A stretch of 21,827 bases of DNA, taken from contig MNCI01024904.1 in NCBI GenBank assembly GCA_015680685.1, positions 147,047-168,873 on the forward strand, read 5' to 3'. Under the pieces are notes generated by a model that searched no databases, was not told where the DNA came from, and worked only from the letters and a program-made list of their open reading frames with translations. The stretch comes from Gnetum montanum. Its lineage: Eukaryota > Streptophyta > Gnetopsida > Gnetales > Gnetaceae. Shown one piece after another: positions 1 through 7,604 of this stretch. The position numbers and the translations under genes are program-made. Position 1 is the stretch's first letter; each line of letters begins with the position of its first letter.

Positions 1-130
1 TTAGACTTAGTCCTTAGTTAGATTTAGTTAGTTTTCTCAACCCTTCTCTCTTAGCATAGAAGACATAAAACCATAAAAGACCAAAAAAATCATATACCTC
101 GGACATACTTAACCATACACCTGTTGCCGG
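1..130. other. Unassigned sequence where the rest of the 3' LTR should be
   Basis: The 5' LTR continues for about 685 more bases past the point where similarity between the two LTRs stops (about 139 against about 17470). The sequence here is A/T-rich with TTAGA and CATAAAA runs and does not visibly align with 17350-17470. It may be sequence joined by a deletion, another insertion, or a strongly diverged LTR. I see no gene. Confidence 0.4.
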
Positions 131-661
131 GCGTATACGCTGTGTCTGTTGGGCATATACGTTGTATCTGTTGTGGATGCAATCTTAGGCGTATACGTTG
201 GGCGTATATGCTGTGTCTGACAGGTGTATACGCTGGGCGTATATGCTGTACATGCTCAACGTATAGACTCCAGGATGCCTGATGTCAACATTTGATGATT
301 GCTCTATTCGCATGAGTTGATGCCTTGTACCAAATTTTGCTCCGCAATGTTGTTTCCATGCCGTCTTCGGGGATTGCATGCCGGGCGTATACGCTGGGCG
401 TACACGCGGTTGATGTTGGGCGTATACAATGGGCGTATACGCTGTGAATGTTGGGTGTATACGCTGTGAATGCCTACTTAGTCAAAACTAAGTATTTTGA
501 GCTCCGAAGTTGTCCTTTCTAATAGCAAATGTTATCGTGGTCATCGGCGGGTCCCAAGGAACTGCTCCTCGTCGAGTTTGACTCTGCTTGAAGCTATCGA
601 TGGGCCCTTAAGCTCGATTCTTGTTGGAGACGTACTAAGTTCAGAATTTTGTGGTGTTTCA
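131..661 (-). repeat. 3' LTR, partial (U3 part only)
   Basis: This stretch is a direct repeat of about 17465-18015, close to 90% identical by eye. Most differences are transitions, with a small indel near 425-440. Read on the minus strand it begins with the LTR terminus TGAAACACCAC at 661, directly after the polypurine tract. It contains three exact GCGTATACGC palindromes (131-140, 385-394, 433-442) and several one-base variants. Similarity to the other LTR ends near position 139, so the TATA box, transcription start and U5 region seen in the 5' LTR are absent here. The end near 139 is approximate. Confidence 0.85.
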
Positions 662-731
662 TTGGCCCCTCTTTGTTGACGCTTGGAGGAATCGACCCGA
701 GAAGCGTCGACAAAGAAGTGCAAAACACCAC
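651..731. repeat. Inverted repeat spanning the LTR/polypurine junction
   Basis: Inner arms 671-684 and 702-715 (CTTTGTTGACGCTT and AAGCGTCGACAAAG) pair with one mismatch around a 17-base loop. Outer arms 651-659 (GTGGTGTTT) and 723-731 (AAACACCAC) pair perfectly. The structure would enclose the polypurine tract and the first bases of the LTR. The second LTR copy has no such partner because its flank differs. Confidence 0.7.
662..674 (-). promoter_or_regulatory. Polypurine tract (plus-strand primer site)
   Basis: On the minus strand the bases AAAGAGGGGCCAA lie immediately before the 3' LTR terminus TGAAACACC. A purine-rich tract abutting the 3' LTR is where plus-strand DNA synthesis is primed during reverse transcription. 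Its position confirms the minus orientation of the element and the LTR edge at 661. Confidence 0.85.
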
Positions 732-970
732 AAGCAACTCGATAGAGACTTTATCCTTAGCCACCTGACTAGACACCATCACACCGTGTTCAGTAGTACA
801 TGGGATTATGGGAAATGGAATTTGTATTTGATAGGGAAAGGGAAACTGTGGGGGATTCGGGAGGAACCAAGGTTGTGCATAGTGAAGAAGATGTGTTGGC
901 GTGTATATGGGTCATGCTGATCCTTGTCAATAGCTATTGTTTAGTAGACTCGGAATCAAGACATGAGATG

Positions 971-1130
971 TGTGTTCTTTGGCAGAACAAGACTCTCGGT
1001 TAGTGTCTGAGAGGACTTGTTGGCAAAACCAAAGCTACGTGATGATGTGTTGCATTCTTTGGAGGAACAAGATCCTTGTTTAGTGTTTAATGGGGAACCT
1101 GTTGGCGGAGAGCCAAAGCCATGCAACAGG
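971..1130. repeat. Degenerate tandem duplication, period about 80 bases
   Basis: The unit starting at 971 (TGTGTTCTTTGGCAGAACAAG) recurs at 1051 (TGCATTCTTTGGAGGAACAAG), followed in both by TTAGTGT, then a TTGTTGGC or CTGTTGGC block and CCAAAGC. The two copies differ mostly by substitutions. Similarity fades near 1130. Confidence 0.6.
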
Positions 1131-1724
1131 ATGTTTCTTGATTGTTTTAGACATCAGCGTTTGCTTTTGAGGCCACTATCATCCCATCTTGTGTTTTATG
1201 CGGGAAGTGACAACGCTTTTGTGTTCTTATGCTCAAATGCCATGTTGTGGGTTGCAACTGCTTAGGAGTGGCACGATATGTAACGGTATATTCGATGTTT
1301 CGGGCTATACCGGATGTGTTCGGGATGTAGCCAAGTATAAGGTGTTGAGGGATAGGTGGGATATGAAACGGGGGATGTACTAGTGAATGGTTTGATTTAG
1401 TCTTGTCACATGCACTGCAAACAACATCTCACCTTGCTGCTTATGATGAAGTGCATTCTTGTACAAACACCTCTGACTGTCATCCTGCAAACACAACTCC
1501 GAAAAGACAAGAAAACCATGAGTGAATAAGCAAGCTTAGACTTAAAACAGCTACTGATGAAACGAAGGCATCGGATGAGAGTTCAGGCACTGTATATGAA
1601 TGGCGACAATGTTGGTAGGATCGGCTGATGGTGAGCGATGCAGCAATTCTAATGAAGTTTGAATGCAGCCATAGATTGAAGAACCAGAGATGAACTTGCC
1701 ATTTTATAATCTTAGCGAACTATC

Positions 1725-2065
1725 ATGGGTTAGTTTTATGTCATGACCCGTTGGACATTTCCCGTTTAGCGTCGTGGCGGATGGTACATTGTCAGTTTCT
1801 AGTCTTAGCAGACCGTGAGGAGGCAAACCAGTTTATAGTCTTAGCGGACTCCGGAAAGTGGGACTGTGGCAGTTTACTGTCATACCATACGGGTGCTAGT
1901 TTATTGTCATTGCAGATGCTGTGTGGTATCAGTTTATCGTCATGATGCCAAGACGAGCTATGGTATCAGTTTTAAGTCAGGATTCCAAGACCGTTCTATG
2001 GTATTAGTTTACCGTCATGATTCCAAGACGAGCTGTGGTATCACTTTATAGTCATGATGCCAAGA
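1725..2065. repeat. Array of AGTTTA-NN-GTC motifs (diverged), 3' untranslated region
   Basis: About nine copies of a core of the form CAGTTTAtxGTCat are spaced roughly 20-40 bases apart. The last four units have a period near 37 and share CATGATGCCAAGACGAGCTATGG-like tails. The core resembles those at 5679-5985 and 11557-11880, but this array is the most diverged of the three. Confidence 0.65.
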
Positions 2066-2088
2066 CTCTCACGTACCTAAGCCTGTAC

Positions 2089-3255
2089 TCAAATATGGAA
2101 CAGTTTCAAGAACAAGTGATTGGTAGGATTTACAAGCTCATGCCCTTCCATATCAGCTAACTTGAATGCTCCATTGTCATACGCTTTGGTGACCAAGTAG
2201 GGCCCTTTCTAGTTAGCTGAGAATTTTTCTGGGTGTTCCTAAATAGCCTTAAGTACAAGGTCACCTTCTTTGATGGGGTGCTTATAAATGTCGTGCCGAT
2301 GGCGCTGCCATTGTTGTTTTTGGTGTCATTCGATCTGATCAAGTGCACGTACGTGTTCCTCCTCCACCGAGTCTAGGTCAATGATGCGCAGGTCATTATT
2401 CTGCCCTTCGTCGAGGAGTCCAGAAAGTGTGATCCTTAAAGAGGGTACCTGTAATTCCAAAGGTAAAATAGCTTCTGAACCATAAACAAGACTATATGGC
2501 GTTTTACCTGTTGAAGTTCGATGTGTAGTACGATATGCCCACAATGCGTATACCAACTGTTCGTGCCATCTTCTCTTGCTTTAGGTAAGCATCTTTTTAA
2601 GTATTGTAATGATGGTTATTTTTGTGGCCTCTGCTTGCCCATTGCTCTAAGGGTAGTAAGGGGATGAAAATGAGTTTTTGATTCCCAGAATTTCACAGAA
2701 AGTTTTGGTTTTGGCACTGCTGAATTGTGGCCCGTTATTGGTGATAATGTTCATGGGGATACCAAAATGAGTCACAATGTTTTCAAGAATGAAGTTGCAT
2801 ACGTGTTTAGATGTGGTCTTTAGAAGGGGAACAGCTTCTACCCACTTCATGAAATACTATGTCGTGGTTATGATGAAACTGTGCCCTACAGAAGATGAGG
2901 GTGTTATTGGTCCGATAAGGTCCAACCCCCACTTTTGAAAGGGCCACGTGATTTGCGCCGTATGCAACTCATTTGGTGGGACGTGGATTAGATTACCGTG
3001 TCTTTGACAGGTACTGCATGTTTTAGCCTTGGAGAGACAATCATACTCTATGTGTGGCAAATAATAGCCTAAGCACCTTATTTTCATTGCCATTGCTTTT
3101 GGTGCTATATGTCCTCCGCATAGTCCATCATGTACTTGCTCAACGATGGTTTGGGCATCGGTGCTACTAATGCATGTTAGCAATATGCCTTCGTAGGATC
3201 GACGACACAATGTATCTCCTACTAGTGCATATTGCTGAGAACACTTTCGTACCAC
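2089..3255 (-). pseudogene. Integrase domain of pol (nonsense codons, catalytic Asp changed)
   Basis: Integrase inserts the cDNA copy into the host genome. The N-terminal HHCC zinc-binding region is visible near 3130-2990 (HDGLCGGH, later CSTC). The first catalytic Asp is in WGLDLIG (about 2920). The second, expected in a TDNG motif, reads TNNG near 2740, so Asp has become Asn by a G-to-A change. The Glu motif NGQAEA is kept near 2635. A C-terminal GPY/F-type segment (KGPYLV) lies near 2195-2210. In-frame stops are at 2857, 2647, 2581, 2326, 2239 and 2209. All sit in one frame that runs on to TGA at 2089-2091. The stop at 2209 replaces the conserved Trp before KGPY. Confidence 0.9.
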
Positions 3256-3987
3256 GTCTTTTTGTGCATTCGTTAAGTATTGCAGTGTTTCACCGTGTAG
3301 AAGGTACTCTTTTATGTTGTCATACCATTATATCGCGTGTGTTGTACTAACAGATGCAATTGGCAATGTATCAAGCATATCGGTTATGGGTTTCGCGCAA
3401 CTGATTATGGAGCTTGGCAATGTATGGAACATGTCAGGCGATATGTTTAATGCTAAGGTGAGCAGTGCGTCTGCGATGGTATTATCGTTTCGAGAGAAGT
3501 GTTGCACGTCCATGTTTTCGAATCGTTTTATTAAATGTTTGGCTAAGTCACAGTATGGTAGTAAATGTTGCGCTTTACATGTATAAATGTCTGTGACTTG
3601 GTTTAAGACCAGTTGTGAGTCTCCCCTAACCACAAGTCATGTGATGTCTGAAGCTAGTGCTGCCATGAGACCTCTAAGGAGACCTTCGTACTCTGCTATG
3701 TTGTTGGTCCAGTGAAAGTTGAAACAATAAGCAAAGGGTCGGATCTCCCTAGAGGGATAGGTGATGACGGCTGCAGCACTTCCCCCTCTAGAGGTAGATG
3801 CGCCATCAAAGTTCAAAATGGCTTCATAGTCATCGGGCACTATGGCTATTGCACTTACATTTTCGTCGGGGAATTCTGGCTCTATCATTACTCGATCGTG
3901 TGTTGGTGACGCGATCATTTGATTTGCTATGGCTTGACCCTTAACTGATGACTGCGCTACGTAGTGTAGGTCAAACTTAGCCATCAT
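3256..3987 (-). pseudogene. Second (archaeal-type) RNase H domain of pol
   Basis: RNase H degrades the RNA strand of the RNA/DNA hybrid. The acidic motifs of the archaeal/plant-type family are seen in order: NFDGAS (about 3810), NIAEYEGLL (about 3690), VRGDSQLV (about 3620) and NTIADALL (about 3465). This second RNase H after the usual one is characteristic of Tat/Ogre elements and is the best classifier in the window. The frame is broken by TGA at 3637-3639, just before VVRGDS, and by TAA at 3328-3330. Reading continues in the same frame into a linker (WYDNIKEYLLHGE) and the integrase. Confidence 0.88.
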
Positions 3988-4005
3988 GGCTTTCCAACGG
4001 GCTAT

Positions 4006-4344
4006 TCAACTTGTCTCATAAATGTTTCCCGTGATGGCTCTGAGCACATTATCCTTGCGGATTATGTTTACTTGGTTGCAAAAGAGGTAATGTCGCCATT
4101 TCTTTAAGGAAAAGGTTAGGGCTAAACATGATCTCTCCACCTCATTATACTTCTTTTCATGAGCAACTAATACATGGCTTAAGTAATAGACAGGGACTTC
4201 GGTTCCGTCATCTCGTTTTTGGCAAAGCATGGACGCAATGGACGAGTCTGAAGTGGCAAGGTAGATGTAAAATGGTTTATCATTTTGAGGTGGGTAAACT
4301 GTGGGTAGTTGAACTAGTGTTGTTTTAATATTGTCGAATGCTTC
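4006..4344 (-). pseudogene. First RNase H domain of pol (Ty3/gypsy position, probably degenerate)
   Basis: Directly downstream of RT in the same frame are YLATSDSSIASMLCQ, then VPVYYLSHVL, KYNEVERSCLAL and KKWRHYLF. These are the landmarks of the gypsy-type RNase H fold. The usual first catalytic Asp is not evident, as expected for a Tat element in which the original RNase H has become a connection-like domain. Stops TAG at 4345 and 4006 bound the segment. Both are in the common pol frame. Confidence 0.82.
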
Positions 4345-5640
4345 CTAGAACTGTGAAGTCCATTCAAAATGGACGTTCTTACATAGCAAATGGTTCATAG
4401 GTTTCAACTTATCCGTTATTTTTTCAATAAAACCCCTGATAAATTGCAATCTACCTTGTAGACCTCGGAGTTCAGTAAGGTTATTAGGTGGTTTTAAGTT
4501 GGTTATTACCTTAACTTTATCAGGGTCTACTTGTATCCCTACTTCCGAGGCAAGCATTTTGCCTATTTTGACACCGAAGAAACATTTCTTTGGATTAAGT
4601 CTCAACTCATATTTTAAACAACACTTTAGTACTACGTCAAGATCTTGTACATGTTGTTCTGATGTCTTTGATTTAACGACAATATCATCAACATAGTCAT
4701 TAAGTGAGTGCAACATGTAATCGCTAAAAATGAATGTCATAACCCTTTGATATGTCGCCCCAGCATTCTTGAGACCGAAGGGCATCATTGTGTAACAAAA
4801 GGTTCCCCATGATGTCATAAAGGTAGTCTGGAGCTGATGTTTCGAGTTAATGCGTATTTGATTGTATCCTGAGAAGCCATCCATAAAAGATAACAGGGCG
4901 TGCCCAGCGGTTGAGTCAACAAGTTGATCGATGCTGGGTAGAGGAAAATCATCTTTTATTATCGCAACGTTTAGATCTCGGAAGTCAATGCATAAGCGAA
5001 TGCTTCCATTCTTCTTCGGGACAATGACCATGTTGGATACCCAATCGGCATAATCGACAGCCCGAATGAAACCAGCCTAATAAAGTTTGGTGATCTCATT
5101 ACGAACTGCCAATGCTACCTCGGGTTTAACCTTTTGTGCCTTTTGTTTTACGAGTCTCAATTTTTGATCAAGGATGATGTTGTGCTGGATGATTCGAGGA
5201 TCTAACCCGGGCATGTTGGTGTAAGACCAAGCGAATGCTTTCATGTTGTTTTGAAGCACATCTTCTATGTCTTTGGCTAGCTGAGGTTGCAATAGTGTAC
5301 TTAATTTTAATATTTTGGTTTTACCATCAGGCATAACAATAAGGGTTTCAGTCAAGGGGTCTTCAGTGATACTATCGGCTTCTATGTCAAGAGATTTTAT
5401 CATACCTTTGTAGCTATCTAGTGTCTGTTATGTTGAAGCTATGATTGTATCGTCCGTTGATAAACTTAAGTGGATGAGATTTATGTCAATGTCCCTTGCG
5501 ATCTATCTGTACGGCCCATTGATGATTAACGGTGCGGATAAATGCTGACAATCCATTGGGCTTGCTCCTACCAATAAACAGAGAGCAGAATGAGCTAGTA
5601 GGTATTGTTCCATGTTCTCTGGTAGCGTAAGTTATGTGTA
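4345..5640 (-). pseudogene. Reverse transcriptase with N-terminal linker of pol
   Basis: This domain copies element RNA into DNA. The RT core has PKKNGSIRLCIDFRDLN (about 5020), the catalytic SFMDGFSGYNQI (about 4885), MPFGLKNAGATYQR (about 4780) and an intact YVDD at 4684-4695. Upstream, the linker (ESLDSYKG-like region, then PGLDPRIIQHNI at about 5200) is the usual connection between protease and RT in Tat elements. It can be followed in frame to about 5640, with a Met at about 5613. Stops in frame are TAG 5077, TAA 5428 and TAG near 5503. No frameshift is visible. The frame dissolves at the repeat array 5679-5985, so the true start of pol may require splicing or lie at the Met near 5613. 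Confidence 0.92.
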
Positions 5641-5678
5641 CATGCATGATGGTGGTTTATCGTCGCACCGGGATGCAT

Positions 5679-5985
5679 GGCAGTTTAAGGCCTTACCGGG
5701 GCTGTGAGTGGCAGTTTAAGGCCTTGCTGGGCCGTGTGGGGTAGTTTGTGGCAGTTTAAGGCCTTATCGGGCAGTCATGGCAGTTTAAGGCCATACCGGG
5801 CCATCATGGGTGTCTGTGGCAGTTTAAGGCCTTACCGGACTGTCAGGGGTGTTTGTGGTAGTTTAAGGCCATACCGGGCCAGATGTGGCAGTTTAAAGCC
5901 TTACCAGGCCGAATGTGATCTACAGGTGGCAGTTTAAGGCCTTACCGGGCCACCATGGCAGTTTAAGGCCATACCGGGCTGAATG
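5679..5985. repeat. Array of GGCAGTTTAAGGCC motifs
   Basis: Nine copies of GGCAGTTTAAGGCCTTACC or its close variants (GGCCATACC) are present. The core is well conserved and the tails differ, giving irregular spacing of about 28-41 bases. The array begins just upstream (minus sense) of the pol frame and is related to the array at 11557-11880 at the other end of the spacer. Read on the minus strand, most units contain GGTAAGG, which looks like a splice donor. Confidence 0.85.
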
Positions 5986-6205
5986 TTCACCGTAAAATTT
6001 GCACGGGAGAGCCTGCACCAAAATGTTCAGTGTGGACTTCTGAAGTTGGTTTACGAGGGAATCAGCATGTGGTAGTATTTTTTTTGCTTCATATATATTG
6101 TTTTTGTATTTTTGAACAAATTTAATTAAAATAAAATAAGTAATAAATAAGATAAGCAATAAATAAGATAAAATAAGATAAAATGTAAGGCGATGGCAGT
6201 GGCAC
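5986..6205. other. Spacer with AT-rich low-complexity tract
   Basis: After the array there is a short unique stretch. From about 6115 to 6185 there is a run of AATAAGATA/AAATAAG repeats. It lies directly upstream of the TATA box of the plus-strand gene. I see no coding sequence. Confidence 0.6.
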
Positions 6206-6213
6206 TATAAATA
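6206..6213 (+). promoter_or_regulatory. TATA box of the antisense gene
   Basis: TATAAATA in the context CACTATAAATAGTGC is a strong plant-type TATA box. It is about 300 bases before the first ATG of the plus-strand gene, so transcription would start near 6235-6245. It points away from the retrotransposon's own direction, so the gene appears to have its own promoter. Confidence 0.65.
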
Positions 6214-6239
6214 GTGCAGGGGCATCATTTGGAGGCACC

Positions 6240-6510
6240 GTGAACCCTGAAGCGAACCGAGCGTGAGTGTAAACCTTAGCGTAAGCGTAAACCTCAGCGT
6301 AAGCGTAGACGACCAAACCCCAGCGTAAACCTTCAACTCCGGCGTAAGCGTAAACTATCAACTCCGCCGTAAAGGCTCAGCGTAAGCGTAGAGGCTTAAA
6401 CTTAGCGTGAGTGTGAGCGTAAAGGCTCAGACTCAGCGTACAGAATTCAGACCCTAGCATAGAGGATCAGACCTCAGCGTAAACCTGTCAATCTCAACAT
6501 AGAGGACGCC
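6240..6510 (+). repeat. GCGTAA/GCGTAGA repeat cluster in the 5' UTR of the antisense gene
   Basis: More than a dozen copies of CAGCGTAA, AGCGTAAGCGTA and related forms lie between the presumed start of transcription and the first ATG. They are half-sites or variants of the GCGTATACGC palindrome found in the first intron, the leader and the LTRs. Confidence 0.7.
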
Positions 6511-6644
6511 GAAATGGGCAAGGGCAAAGAGGTAGAAGGCCAGGGGAGGAAGGGGCCTAATCTGACTTTCGCGGAGGAGAGCGAAGCCATGCTGCAGTGT
6601 CTACCCAGGCTGAGGGTTCCATCGTGGCCTGGATCGTCACACAG

Positions 6645-7604
6645 GTAGGCTCTAATCCTACCTCTATTAGTTATTTTCATCTGTACATGTTATTTTGGCA
6701 TAGACAGTTTTCGTAGCGTAGAGAGTTTGAATAGCGTAGATAGTTTTTGTAGCGTAGAGGGTTTCGACGTATACACCCAGCGTAGACAGTTAGCGTAAAG
6801 GGCCTGTACGCTAAGCATAGAAGGTTTCCTTGGCGTACAACGTAGATAGTTTGAATAGTGTGTAGCATAGAGGACTTTGACAATATATAGCGTAGATGAT
6901 TTTATCATTATGTAGCGTAGACGATTTTCACAGCGTATACGCTGACTGTTATCACAATGTATACGCTAACTATTTACACAATATTCAGCGTAAACTGTTT
7001 ACACAGTGTTCAGTGTAAACGGTTTGCACAGTGTTCAGCATAAAGTGTTTACATAGCGTTCATGCTGACAGTTTTTACGGCATATATGCTGATGATTTTC
7101 ACAGCGTATATGCTGAGCGTAAACAGTTTGTTCTTTTTCAAGCGGTGTATAGCGTAGACCTGTTTTCATGGCATACAGCATAAACTGTTTTCAGCGTAAA
7201 CGCCAAGTGCGAACTGTTTGTTGGTAGTATGTACACTGAGCATAAATAGTTTTTGATAGCGTATACGCCGAGTTAAGCAGCGTATACGCCAAGAGCGTAA
7301 ATAGTTTTTGACAGCGTATACAGTTTTTTGATAGCGTATACACCGAGTTAGGCAGCGTATACGCCAAGAGCGTAAATAGTTTTTGACAGCGTATACAATT
7401 TTTTGATAGCGTATACGCCGAGTTAGGTAGCGTATACACCGAGCGTAAATAGTTTTTGACAACGTAGACGCCGAGTTAGGCAGTGTATACGCTGAGCGTA
7501 AACAGCTGGTAATTTTTCTAAGTGTCTACCTATAATGTGAAATTTTGTTTTTCATCTCATTTTCATGTATGGCTGATTTACCGTGGCATTTTGGTTGCTT
7601 GCAG
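6645..7604 (+). repeat. Intron 1 of the antisense gene, filled with GCGTATACGC repeats
   Basis: The donor is CACAG|GTAGGC and the acceptor TTGCTTGCAG|GGAC. From about 6700 to 7505 the intron is almost entirely variants of GCGTA(G/T/A)AC spaced 15-40 bases apart. Exact palindromes are at 6933-6942 (extended to the 14-base CAGCGTATACGCTG), 7259-7268, 7280-7289, 7355-7364 and 7409-7418. The minus-strand open frames here are low-complexity shadows of the repeat. Confidence 0.8.
7250..7485. repeat. 75-base tandem minisatellite within intron 1
   Basis: The block TTTTTGATAGCGTATAC recurs with GATAGC at 7255, 7330 and 7405, a period of 75. Each unit contains GCCGAGTTA(A/G)GCAGCGTATACGCC and AGAGCGTAAATAG, so there are two palindromes per unit. 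The third unit is partly diverged. Confidence 0.8.

Larger units (their letters stand above)
675..2088 (-). other. 3' untranslated region of the retrotransposon
   Basis: This 1.4-kb stretch lies between the pol stop codon (2089-2091) and the polypurine tract. I find no convincing coding frame on either strand. The open frames here are short and match nothing I recognise. It contains an 80-base tandem duplication (971-1130) and an AGTTTA-type array (1725-2065), listed separately. Bases 1390-1720 hold nothing I can name. Confidence 0.6.

Noticed and set aside
185-680. Short open frames in the LTR on both strands
   Set aside because: They lie in a non-coding LTR. Similar frames recur in the other LTR only because the DNA is duplicated.
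651-1383. Possible additional plus-strand gene in the 3' untranslated region
   Set aside because: The frames are short, in different phases, without recognisable domains or good splice signals, and include a DNA-level tandem duplication.
5704-5937. Plus-strand open frame with repeated Gly-Ser-Leu-Arg-Pro peptides
   Set aside because: It is a shadow of the AGTTTAAGGCC array and has no independent evidence for coding.
7166-7462. Minus-strand open frames with repeated Tyr/Arg-rich peptides
   Set aside because: They are translations of the GCGTATAC tandem repeat in an intron. The periodicity follows the DNA repeat, and two overlapping frames are equally open.
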